Source: Chitinophagales bacterium (lineage in GTDB: Bacteria > Bacteroidota > Bacteroidia > Chitinophagales > Chitinophagaceae). From it: 64,000 nucleotides of DNA. The notes beneath the pieces are model-generated. The model did no database searches. It was not told the DNA's origin and worked only from the letters and a program-made list of their open reading frames with translations. A program made the position numbers and the translations under genes. Where the stretch lies: assembly GCA_017303855.1 (NCBI GenBank), contig JAFLBL010000005.1, forward strand, positions 62,001-126,000, in the 5' to 3' direction. Below, piece by piece: positions 16,567 to 25,200 of the stretch; position 1 is the stretch's first letter; every line of letters begins with the position of its first letter.

Positions 16567-16662
16567 GTGGAGAGTGGGGAGTGGGGAGTGGTGAGTGGTG
16601 AGTGGTGAGTGGTGAGTGGTGAGTGGAAAGTGGAGAGTGGAGAGTGGAAAGTGGGGAGTGGT
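16561..16662. repeat. 14-copy heptamer tract GAGTGGN
   Basis: From 16565 the sequence runs as 14 exact-length 7-bp units (GAGTGGA, GAGTGGG, GAGTGGT, AAGTGGA and similar), with variation almost only at the last base and rarely the first. The stop codon of the preceding gene (16564-16566) overlaps the first unit. The same family appears inverted at 48286-48313. Confidence 0.95.
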
Positions 16663-16674
16663 GAATTTCTTTCA

Positions 16675-16826
16675 TCAGCTAATCTGCTAATTTGCTAATC
16701 AATTAATCGGCATATCGGCACATTGGCTAATCGGCATATCGGCTAATCGGCACATCGGCATATCGGCACATCGGCTAATCGGCACATCGGCTAATCGGCA
16801 CATTGGCTAATCGGCACATCGGCACA
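16675..16826. repeat. 19-copy octamer tract TCGGCACA / TCGGCTAA / TCGGCATA
   Basis: Nineteen contiguous 8-bp units keep perfect phase. Four are degenerate (TCAGCTAA, TCTGCTAA, TTTGCTAA, TCAATTAA) and are followed by 15 units of three types. The tract ends exactly at the dtd stop codon (16827-16829). Together with the heptamer tract before it, it fills the whole gap between two convergent genes. The same octamer family recurs at 17414-17525 and 62996-63051. Confidence 0.95.
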
Positions 16827-17279
16827 TCATTCCCTGCTCTTCGTATCTATCCAAATCGTCACCGGCCCAACATTCAGTAATTCCACTTTCATATCAGCCC
16901 CAAACTGTCCGGTGCCAATGGGTTTACCCAGATCAGTACTGAGTTGCGCAATCATTTTTTCATAAAGCGGGATAGCCACATCCGGTTTACTGGCTTTTAT
17001 ATAGGAAGGGCGGTTCCCTTTTTTAGTAGCCGCATGCAAGGTAAACTGGCTGACAAGAATAATATCGCCGTTGCGATCCTTTACCGATTCATTCATGACG
17101 CCCTCCGCATCGTCAAAAATGCGCAGGTTCACTATTTTACTGCTGAGCCACTGAATATCCTCTGTGCCATCGGCATCTTCAATGCCCAGCAATACCAGGA
17201 GTCCCCACCCGATTTGTGCATGGACTTTCCCCCCGATTGTTACACTTGCTTTGGACACCCGTTGTATTACAGCTCTCAT
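16827..17279 (-). CDS. dtd: D-aminoacyl-tRNA deacylase
   Basis: The 150-residue protein is a standard-length Dtd. This dimeric enzyme hydrolyses D-aminoacyl-tRNAs and mischarged glycyl-tRNA-Ala. It begins MRAVIQRVSKASVTI and has the two active-site motifs SQFTLHA near residue 77 and NVGPVTIWID near the C-terminus. Its stop codon is the end of the adjacent octamer tract. A second octamer tract lies about 135 bp beyond its start codon. Confidence 0.96.
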   Translation of the reverse strand: MRAVIQRVSKASVTIGGKVHAQIGWGLLVLLGIEDADGTEDIQWLSSKIVNLRIFDDAEGVMNESVKDRNGDIILVSQFTLHAATKKGNRPSYIKASKPDVAIPLYEKMIAQLSTDLGKPIGTGQFGADMKVELLNVGPVTIWIDTKSRE

Positions 17280-17326
17280 AAAATTCCCGGTTTGGGTGCA
17301 AATGTAGGGTTTAGGAGATTAGATAA

Positions 17327-17354
17327 CAGATGTGAGATGTGGGATGTGAGATGA
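17327..17354. repeat. four-copy heptamer tract GRGATGT
   Basis: Units are CAGATGT, GAGATGT, GGGATGT and GAGATGA. The reverse orientation of the same family forms the tract at 55101-55135. Confidence 0.7.
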
Positions 17355-17413
17355 CAGACCTTCAATCTGAAAAGACTTTACTCCATAGTAGTCCACTTCC
17401 TGCTGCAAGCACT

Positions 17414-17525
17414 TCGGCTCATTGGCACATCTGCTCATCTGCACATTGGCACATCGGCTCATCGGCACATCGGCTCATCGGCTCATCGGCTCATTGGCAC
17501 ATCGGCTCATCGGCTCATCGGCTCA
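17414..17525. repeat. 14-copy octamer tract TCGGCTCA / TTGGCACA
   Basis: Fourteen in-phase 8-bp units (TCGGCTCA, TTGGCACA, TCTGCTCA, TCTGCACA, TCGGCACA) lie directly upstream of arfB, in the same orientation as the 16675 tract. Read in the arfB frame they would encode an AHRLIG-type octapeptide repeat, but the true start is probably downstream. Confidence 0.95.
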
Positions 17526-17553
17526 TCGACAAATTAATCTCTACTTTTACAGC

Positions 17554-17958
17554 ATGTTACATGCCTTGCTTTCTGAAATCAGCTTCCAGACTACCCGCTC
17601 CGGCGGTAAGGGAGGACAAAACGTCAATAAAGTGGAAACCGCAGTGATCGCGTCTTTTCATATTGCCCGCTCCGGTTTTCTTAGTGAGGAACAGAAGAAT
17701 ATACTGACTGAAAAACTATCGAACCGGATCAACAGCGAAGGTTTCCTGCAGGTGAAAGCACAGACGCACAGAACCCAGCTGGCCAATAAAGAAGAGGCCG
17801 TAAAAAAAATACATACCCTGATCCAACAGGCATTGATCAGGAAAAAAGCCCGTATCGCTACCAAAATCAGCAAAGGCGCCAACCAACGAAGGCTCGAATC
17901 CAAGAAAAAGAAAAGCGATATTAAGACCGGCCGGCAGAAATTCCGCCCCGGAGACTAG
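17554..17958 (+). CDS. arfB: alternative ribosome-rescue factor / peptidyl-tRNA hydrolase ArfB
   Basis: The 134-residue protein is a short class I release-factor homologue with the catalytic GGQ in RSGGKGGQNVNKVETAV. It ends in a basic tail (KKKKSDIKTGRQKFRPGD) that in ArfB/ICT1 enters the mRNA channel of stalled ribosomes. It has no codon-recognition domain. I start at MLHALLSEISF. The frame stays open upstream through the octamer tract, but those residues are repeat-encoded. A TACTTTTA motif at 17542-17549 ends five bases before the ATG, so the message may be nearly leaderless. Confidence 0.93.
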   Translation: MLHALLSEISFQTTRSGGKGGQNVNKVETAVIASFHIARSGFLSEEQKNILTEKLSNRINSEGFLQVKAQTHRTQLANKEEAVKKIHTLIQQALIRKKARIATKISKGANQRRLESKKKKSDIKTGRQKFRPGD

Positions 17959-17998
17959 CAGGGGCGAACCAGAAACCGTATTTTACCGTTTAATTGTT

Positions 17999-19045
17999 GT
18001 GCGCAAATTCCTGCTGACCATATCAATCCTGTTGCTTTTTACCCTTAGCCTTTCCTGGGTTGCCGGTTCCTGCAAAAAAGAACCTTCCACACGTGGTTTG
18101 GAAAAAATCAACCTGGAACAACCGGCTACATTTCCTCAGCCCGCTTATTCATTTGCTGATAATCCGCTGACCCGGGAAGGATTTGAACTGGGTCGTAAAC
18201 TGTTTTACGATCCGCAGCTCTCGGCCGATGGACTTACACCCTGTTCTTCCTGTCATCAGCAGATCGCCGCATTCGGCACTTTCGAACACGACCGCAGCCA
18301 TGGTGTATTTGGTTCCCATACCCTGCGGAATGCACCGCCATTATTCAACCTGGCCTGGAGTACCTCTTTCCATTGGGACGGGGAATTCAGCAGCCTGGAA
18401 GAAGAAGCGGCACATCCGCTTACCGGGAATAATGAAATGGGAGAAACCTATCAACGTATTATAAGCAGACTGGAAGCGGATCCGGTGTACAGGGACGCTT
18501 TCAAAAAAGTATTTCGGTACCCTTTTATACGTCCGGCATTCATCAACAAAGCACTGGCCCAGTTTACCGGTTATTTTGTGTCCGCCAATGCAAAATATGA
18601 CCGGTATAAAAAAGGCGTCGCGGCATATACACCAGAAGAGGAAAACGGGTACCAGCTCTATAAAACGAATTGTGCCGGCTGCCACCCGGAACCTTTGTTT
18701 ACGGATAACAGTTTCCGGAATAACGGCCTGCCGGTTGATCCTTTACTGAATGATTTTGGGAAAATGCGGGTAACAGGGAAAAGTGCAGATTCACTCCGGT
18801 TTAAAGTACCGAGCCTGCGCAACAGTTATATCACCTCCAACTATATGCATGATGGCCGGTTTAATACATTGCAGCAGTGTATTAATCATTACCGGAACGG
18901 GGTACAACAAAGCAGTACACTGGATCCTGTACTGACCGGCGGTATACCGCTGACCAATACACAAACCAGTGAACTGATTGCTTTCCTGAAAACACTAACG
19001 GATTCTGCTTTTATCAGGGATACGCGGTTTTCAAAACCTCAATAA
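17999..19045 (+). CDS. second MbnH/MauG-like di-heme c-type cytochrome lipoprotein
   Basis: The 348-residue protein starts with GTG and has a lipoprotein signal (LSLSWVAGSC). Two heme motifs are present, CSSCH near residue 78 and CAGCH near residue 226. It shares many blocks with the MbnH-type protein at 14613 (GRKLFYDPQLSAD, LRNAPPLFNLAW, CHPEPLFT, YMHDGRFNT), so the two are clear paralogues. No MbnP gene is adjacent. It may act on the same MbnP partner, act as a peroxidase, or modify another protein. The GTG start is supported by the well-placed signal sequence. Confidence 0.87.
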   Translation: MRKFLLTISILLLFTLSLSWVAGSCKKEPSTRGLEKINLEQPATFPQPAYSFADNPLTREGFELGRKLFYDPQLSADGLTPCSSCHQQIAAFGTFEHDRSHGVFGSHTLRNAPPLFNLAWSTSFHWDGEFSSLEEEAAHPLTGNNEMGETYQRIISRLEADPVYRDAFKKVFRYPFIRPAFINKALAQFTGYFVSANAKYDRYKKGVAAYTPEEENGYQLYKTNCAGCHPEPLFTDNSFRNNGLPVDPLLNDFGKMRVTGKSADSLRFKVPSLRNSYITSNYMHDGRFNTLQQCINHYRNGVQQSSTLDPVLTGGIPLTNTQTSELIAFLKTLTDSAFIRDTRFSKPQ

Positions 19046-19046
19046 A

Positions 19047-19691
19047 TCAGGTTTTGTCCATGACCCGTTTTGCTTTCAGCGCTTCAAGCCCCTGCTTTTT
19101 GGATTCAATTTCCTTTTCGGTATCCTGCTGATCGCTCTGGTTATTCTTGAGTTTTTTCTCGAGATCCTGCTGATCATCCTTGAGTCCCCTGAGTTTTTTC
19201 TCCGCTTTGGCAATGGCTTCTTCCTGGGCAATAATATCGAGCTCCAGCTTTTCAGCCACCACATCGGGTAACAGGCTGTTCAGGAAATTTTTTACCCGGT
19301 CTGTCTGGTAGGCATCCATCGTGGTTTTTGCATTCACTCCTTCTTTCATGATGATCAGGTAAATCACCGCGCTCTCCGTTTTTTTACCTTTGGATTCCAC
19401 CTTTATGATATAATCCATCTTATCACTGCTGATATCGGTAATAAACGCGTCTTTAAAATTGCGGAACCCCTTGTCTTTATTAAACAGTCCTTTTTCTTCT
19501 TTTGACTTATAACCCAGCCGGCCCATCTTTTTTACAATGGCATTTTCCACCGCTTCGGCGGGATAGGGATAATCAATCAGAAAAGCGGGTTGTTTCTTTT
19601 TGTCATAATCTGTGTTGCCTTCATACGCCTGGGCTGCTACCAGCCCCTGCACACCCAATACGATTAATAAGGATAAGAAAAATTGCTTCAT
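19047..19691 (-). CDS. exported coiled-coil protein of unknown function
   Basis: The 214-residue protein has a signal peptide (FFLSLLIVLGVQGLVAAQA). A globular alpha/beta part of about 125 residues follows, and then a highly charged C-terminal coiled coil from about residue 150 (AIAKAEKKLRGLKDDQQDLE and similar heptads). The globular part has motifs YPAEAVENAIVKKMGRLGYK and VESKGKKTESAVIYLII. I recognise no family. It is convergent with the di-heme gene, with only one base between the stops. It probably acts in the periplasm or on the envelope. Confidence 0.65.
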   Translation of the reverse strand: MKQFFLSLLIVLGVQGLVAAQAYEGNTDYDKKKQPAFLIDYPYPAEAVENAIVKKMGRLGYKSKEEKGLFNKDKGFRNFKDAFITDISSDKMDYIIKVESKGKKTESAVIYLIIMKEGVNAKTTMDAYQTDRVKNFLNSLLPDVVAEKLELDIIAQEEAIAKAEKKLRGLKDDQQDLEKKLKNNQSDQQDTEKEIESKKQGLEALKAKRVMDKT

Positions 19692-19800
19692 AACCGGTTA
19701 TTTTTATACGTAAAGATACAGCAGGAGGCCAAAGCGTTGCAATTGTGCTAAATAAAATAATCAGGCTGGCACGGAATTCGTTTTTTGTTTGCCTAAGAAC

Positions 19801-19808
19801 TACTTTTG
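19801..19808 (+). promoter_or_regulatory. -7 promoter element of the flippase gene
   Basis: TACTTTTG matches TAnnTTTG exactly. It overlaps an upstream ATG (19806), which argues that the real start is the TTG at 19851. Confidence 0.5.
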
Positions 19809-19850
19809 CCCGGCCCAGCTGTGTGCGGGCTTCATCAAAAATCCCAACAT

Positions 19851-21365
19851 TTGAGTGGAATAAAAAAACTGGCCGGTCAGACCCTTTGGTATGGTGTTCC
19901 CACCATCGCCAGCCGTTTTTTGGGGTACCTGATGAACCTTACCCTGCCACTCATTTTTGCACAGCCTTCCAAAACGGCCGATCTCACCCAGGTTTATGCC
20001 ATCATCCCCTTCCTGAATGTACTGTTTACCTATGGACTGGAAACGGCTTATTTCCGGTTTTCACAGGAGCAGGATCAAAAGAAACTGTATAATACACTTT
20101 CCGTCTCCCTGTTTGCGTCCACCTTTTTTTTTACCGCAATCCTGTTTCTGTTCAGAGATACCATTACACAATGGGCCAGCCTGGAAAAACATCCTGAATA
20201 CATCAACTGGATGGCCGGGATCATATTCTTCGACACCATCAGCACGCTGGCTTTTGCCCGGCTGCGCCAGGAAAACAGACCGAAACGCTATGCGTTTGCA
20301 CGGATGGCCAGTGTGGGCATGAATATACTGGTAGTCGTGCTCTTCCTGGGTATCGTACCCCGTATGGCGGCAAACAACCCGGATAGTTTCTGGGCTGTGC
20401 TTCACAGTGATAAAGACACGGGTATCGTCTATTACCTGATCGGTAATTTCTGCGGCAGCCTGCTCACTTTCCTGATCCTCAGTAAAGAACTTCGGCAGGT
20501 AAGTTTTCAGTTTGATCCCGCACTCTGGAAAAAAATCATGAGGTACGCTTACCCGCTTGTAATAGTGGGCATGGGCGGCATCGTTAATGATATGCTGAGC
20601 CGGCTGATTTATCAGCATGTGGTGGATCTGCCCGCCGAACAAGCCAAGCATGAATTGGGCGTATTTGCCAATATTATCCGCCTCTCCATTCTGATCACCA
20701 TTGCTATTCAGGCGTTCCGGATGGCCGCTGAACCTTTCTTTTTCAACCGGAGTAAAGAAGAAAATGCGCCAAAGACGTATGCACGTGTCATGAAATTCTT
20801 TGTGCTGGTCTGTTGTTTTCTTTTCCTGGGCATCAGTCTCTATATTGATATCGTAAAATGGTTTTTCCTCGCTATCGACCGGCAGGAGTGGACGGAGGGC
20901 CTCTATGTAGTCCCCTTGTTCGCCATGGCCAATATTTTTCTCGGCATTTATTACAACCTCAGCATCTGGTATAAACTTACCAATAAAAACATGATGGGTG
21001 CGCTGATTACACTGGCCGGCGCCGCCATTACAATCTTGCTTAATGTATTATTGATTCCAAAATTGCATTACCTCGGTGCAGCTGTCGCCACTTTCTGCTG
21101 CTATCTGTTTATGATGATTATCAGCTATACCCAGGGACAAAAGCATTACCCAGTACCCTATGCGAAAAAGAAATTAATCGCCTATCTGATTCTGGTGGTT
21201 TTATTGGTTCTGCTGCATCGCGGCTTTGTTTATGTCGTGGAAAACCGGTGGGCCAACCTGGCTACCGCCACTTTGTTACTTGGCCTATTTACCTGGTTTG
21301 TGGGCAAAATTGAAAGAAAGGAACTGGAACGATTCCCCCTCATCGGAAAACTGTACAAAAAGTAA
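19851..21365 (+). CDS. Wzx-like polysaccharide flippase of the MOP superfamily
   Basis: The roughly 504-residue protein is almost entirely membrane helices (12-14 predicted). It opens with SGIKKLAGQTLWYGVPTIAS, typical of oligosaccharide flippase / MATE-like exporters that move lipid-linked saccharides across the inner membrane. Motifs such as AYPLVIVGMGGIVNDMLSRL and RMAAEPFFFNRSKEENAPK occur in Bacteroidota members. I chose the TTG at 19851 because the residues before it are not flippase-like and a promoter element covers the upstream ATG. No glycosyltransferase cluster is adjacent, so the lipid II flippase role is also possible. Confidence 0.88.
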   Translation: MSGIKKLAGQTLWYGVPTIASRFLGYLMNLTLPLIFAQPSKTADLTQVYAIIPFLNVLFTYGLETAYFRFSQEQDQKKLYNTLSVSLFASTFFFTAILFLFRDTITQWASLEKHPEYINWMAGIIFFDTISTLAFARLRQENRPKRYAFARMASVGMNILVVVLFLGIVPRMAANNPDSFWAVLHSDKDTGIVYYLIGNFCGSLLTFLILSKELRQVSFQFDPALWKKIMRYAYPLVIVGMGGIVNDMLSRLIYQHVVDLPAEQAKHELGVFANIIRLSILITIAIQAFRMAAEPFFFNRSKEENAPKTYARVMKFFVLVCCFLFLGISLYIDIVKWFFLAIDRQEWTEGLYVVPLFAMANIFLGIYYNLSIWYKLTNKNMMGALITLAGAAITILLNVLLIPKLHYLGAAVATFCCYLFMMIISYTQGQKHYPVPYAKKKLIAYLILVVLLVLLHRGFVYVVENRWANLATATLLLGLFTWFVGKIERKELERFPLIGKLYKK

Positions 21366-21372
21366 TCGACCC

Positions 21373-21407
21373 GACTCCCGACTCCCAACTCCCGACTCCC
21401 GACTCCC
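21373..21407. repeat. five-copy heptamer tract GACTCCC
   Basis: Five in-phase units (four GACTCCC and one AACTCCC) lie between two convergent stop codons that are only 43 bp apart. They are the only sequence in the gap. The same family occurs at 26814-26862. Confidence 0.9.
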
Positions 21408-21408
21408 A

Positions 21409-22062
21409 TTAACCCGGCAACTGACTATTGACATACGGATTATTCTTCTTCTCATACCCTATCGTGGTCACCGGGCCATGCCCTGAAAAAACGCGGGTTT
21501 CATCCGGCAGGATATACAACTGTGTACGGATACTGTCCATCAGGGTATCCGTGTTACCTCCCGGCAGATCCGTACGGCCAACACTCCGGTTAAACAGTAC
21601 ATCGCCACTGATCACAAAGCCGCTTTCCGCACAATAAAAGGAAATACTGCCTGGTGAATGACCGGGCGTAAAACGTATTTCGAGCCTGTCCTCCCCTATT
21701 TTAATAAAATTTCCCTCTTGCAGATAAACCAACGGGCCGTTATAGTTGTCAAAAGGCAGTTGCCAGCGTTCGCCGGATAATGGCGCAAAATCCAGCACCG
21801 GCTTCTCCTTTTCATGAAGATGAAGGTCAAGTCCCCATGTTTCATGTACGAACTTATTTCCGAAGACATGATCCAGGTGGCAATGCGTATTCAGCAACAA
21901 TACGGGGTTCAGCCCGGCTTTTTCAATGCCCGTTTTTAATTCGTCCCGCTCTTCCGGAAAATAACAGCCGGGGTCTATAATGCAGCATTGTTTTTGCTCG
22001 TTATATACCACATAGGTATTCTCCTGGATGGGGCTAAACGTGAAAGTCTTAACAGATAACAT
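21409..22062 (-). CDS. MBL-fold metallo-hydrolase (glyoxalase II-like)
   Basis: The 217-residue protein has the metallo-beta-lactamase zinc motif LNTHCHLDHVFGN near residue 60 and FTPGHSPGSISFY near residue 130. SGDVLFNRSVGRTDLP follows, and a final metal His is in FSGHGPVTTIG. This is the glyoxalase II-like/YcbL branch, which hydrolyses thioesters or related metabolites in the cytoplasm. Length is normal. It is convergent with the flippase across a heptamer tract. The substrate is not determined. Confidence 0.9.
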   Translation of the reverse strand: MLSVKTFTFSPIQENTYVVYNEQKQCCIIDPGCYFPEERDELKTGIEKAGLNPVLLLNTHCHLDHVFGNKFVHETWGLDLHLHEKEKPVLDFAPLSGERWQLPFDNYNGPLVYLQEGNFIKIGEDRLEIRFTPGHSPGSISFYCAESGFVISGDVLFNRSVGRTDLPGGNTDTLMDSIRTQLYILPDETRVFSGHGPVTTIGYEKKNNPYVNSQLPG

Positions 22063-22135
22063 GGTGGGTTTTTTCGTACTTTTAAAAGGTAATCCCGGAA
22101 AACGGGCCGGAAACGGGCTAAAAGTACAAAATAGC

Positions 22136-22143
22136 TACTTTTG
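22136..22143 (+). promoter_or_regulatory. candidate -7 element upstream of the propeller/barrel gene
   Basis: TACTTTTG matches TAnnTTTG, but it lies about 150 bp upstream of the ATG. If used, it would leave a long untranslated leader. Confidence 0.35.
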
Positions 22144-22290
22144 ATCAGTGCCGGTGAACAGGTCTGCCGTAAAGGGGTTATAACTATCGGCACATAAGCG
22201 ATATAACCGGACCTGCAGAAAATCAGGCTGGCTGGCTGCCCGGAGAATATATTTAACGATTCAAGCATTTTGAACAGTAAGTTATAGTCT

Positions 22291-25200
22291 ATGAAGAAAC
22301 TTGTAAGCCTTATTACCTGTCTGTCCGCACTCTGTGTACTGGAAACCGCCGCGCAGGTCAATACCGTTGAGTTTGGGAAAAACCGCGTGCAATACCAGAA
22401 GTTCAACTGGAAATACTACCAGACTGAAAATTTCAACAGCTATTTCAGCCAGGACGGACTTGGCCTGGGAAAATATGTGGCACAGATTGCCGAACTGGAA
22501 CTTCCATCCATTGAGGAATTCGTGGAATACGGACTCCAGCGCCGGATCAATATCGTGATCTATAACAATTATGACGAAATGCAACAGTCCAATATCGGTC
22601 TTGGTATTGACTGGCAGAATACAGGCGGGGTAACCAAGCTGGTGAACAATAAAATGATTGTTTACTATGATGGCAATCACGACAACCTGCGCCGGCAGAT
22701 CCGGCAGGGTATTGCCCGCAACCTGGTGGAAAACCTGCTTTTTGGTGACGATCTCGGAGAATTTGCTGCCAATCAGGCCTTGCTCGATCTGCCCAAATGG
22801 CTGACCGACGGCTATATTGCCTATGCCACCGAAAACTGGAATACCAGCCTCGATGATGATCTGAGGGGTGTGATGCTGGCCGGCAGTTACCGTAATTTCT
22901 ATCAGTTTGCCTTTGAAAAACCCATGCTGGCCGGTCATGGTTTCTGGAAATACATTGCCGACAAATACGGTAAAAACAAAACCACTTATTTTCTCTACCT
23001 GGCACGGATCTACCGCAATCTGAATAACGCCTCTTATAAAATTGCAAAGAAAAAATTCAAAGTCATCCTGCGCGATTTCATGACCGACGTGCAGAATCAG
23101 TATTTCAAGGATATCCGCGGCCGCCGCAATACCCCAAAAGGACAACTCTCCGTAAGTGAGTATATCGGTAAAAAAGATTTTATCCGCTTTAACGCCAACC
23201 CGGTTCCCCGCAGTTATACCTACGCCCTCGTGGAATTCAAACAAGGCCGGTATGAAGTTGTGCTGATGGAAAATTTTGTCAACCGGAAAGTATTATTAAA
23301 ACTGGGTGTTCGTTCCCGTGATGATGACAAAAACCCCAATTACCCCATGCTGGCATGGGACGGCAAAGGCACCCGCCTGGCCGTGCTGTATAATGAAGAA
23401 GGGAAAACCAAATTCTTCATCTACGACCTGGTAAACCGCGTAAAACTCTGGAAACAGACCATTGACAAATTTGACCAGATCCAGGACATGAAATTCATGC
23501 TGGACAACAATACCCTTATCTTCAGCGCGGTCCGCAGCGGCCAATCGGATGTATACGTGTATAAAATCGACAAACAAAGCATTGAACAGATCACCAACGA
23601 CGTGTACGATGACCTGGATCCTTCTTTTGTGGCCTTCCCTAATAAGACAGGGATTATTTACGCAAGTAACCGCCCTTCTGCTGAAGCCGGCAGTAGTGAT
23701 GATTCCTTACCGGCAAAACATTTTAATATTTACCTGGTAGACAACTGGAACAAGTCGGATGTAAAACAGATTTCCAAACTCACCGATATGAAACTGGGCA
23801 ATGCCCGTTTTCCTTCCCAGTACAACACGTCTCACTTCACATTTATCAGTGACGAAAACGGTATTGCCAACCGCTATGCCGGTTTTTTCAAAACAGAAAG
23901 AGCGGGGCTGGATACACTTGTGTTTATCGGCGATGAGATGCTCCGTAACCCGGCACAGAAAGACGTGGACAGCCTGCTGACCGAATGGAATAAAACCGAT
24001 ATCGACTCCGTTGGATTTGTATCCGTAACCAATGACTCTTCCTATGTATTCCCGCTTACCAATTACCAGAGCAGTACGTTAGAAACACGCACAGCCGGCG
24101 ACAATCAGCAGGTTTCTGAAGTGGTGAAACTGGGCGATGTAAAACTGTTGTACCGGCTGAAAGTGGATGAAACCACCTTGCGCCGCCGCAATATCAATGC
24201 AAAGCCCACCGAGTATATGCGCAAAGTCATTGAAGAAGAAAAGAAAGCGTTGCGTCGGGAGGCACAGGTTACGGCTAAGACGGATACGATTACAAAAAAA
24301 CAACAGGATTTTTTCAATACCGGATTTGAAGAAGAAAAAACCGACAGCACCAAAAAACTGGGGGATGTGGTTAAGGCCGATGAAATCATGAAAGAGTCCG
24401 TACTGAAAAAAGCAAAAATTTTTGAATACCGTCCGCCAAAATTCTTCAACGACTATCTCGTTAGCGGATTCAACAATAACGTACTGGTTACCCGTTTTCA
24501 ACCCTATACAGGTGGCAGCGGCCCCATTCAGCTCAGTAACAACGACCCGCTGAACGGTATTATCCGCCTGGGCACATCCGATCTTTTTGAAGACTGGAAA
24601 ATAGCCGGTGGATTCCGGATCAGTACTGACCTGAAAAACAATGAATATGTATTCACCACCCAATACCTGAAGAAAAGACTGGACTATGGATTTACCTATT
24701 ACCGCAATACCGCGTTGTACGGCAGTAACGTGGGCGATGTAAAACTATTCTCCAACCTGTACCAGGCAACGGTTTCCTATCCGTTTAATAAAGTAAAAAG
24801 CCTGCGGTTTAATGTAGGGTACCGGAATGACAAATATGTAATTCTCGGCAATAAAGATGTGCCGCAGACACTGGACATCGAAGACCAGAAACAAACCTAT
24901 GGCCTGGCACATATCGAATTTGTACATGATGATGCCGTGAGTCCGGTACTCAATATCTGGAACGGGCTGCGGTATAAAGCCTATTTCGACCTGAATGCAC
25001 AGATCATTAATAAAAGTCAGACGGCCAACAGGAAAACACCCTATATCATGAATTTCGGTTTTGATGCGCGGCATTACCTGCCCATCTACCGCAATATGAT
25101 CTGGGCAGTAAGAGCCGCCGCCGATATCTCCTGGGGTTCACAAAAGATTATTTATTACCTGGGAGGAGTGGACAACTGGTTAATGTTCGGCGGCAACCAG

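Noticed and set aside
16561..17530. Possible CRISPR array
   Set aside because: The repeats are 7 or 8 bp and directly contiguous, with no spacers and no cas genes nearby, so they are simple tandem tracts.
17422..17553. N-terminal extension of ArfB through the octamer array
   Set aside because: The added residues are only a translation of the repeat, are absent from the ArfB family, and lie upstream of the promoter-like motif.
19806..19850. ATG start for the flippase 15 codons upstream of the TTG
   Set aside because: The ATG overlaps a -7 promoter element, and the added residues do not resemble flippase N-termini.
22282..23244. 320-codon open frame on the minus strand inside the propeller/barrel gene
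   Set aside because: It is fully opposite a well-supported exported protein, and its translation has no recognisable motif. It is a frame shadow.
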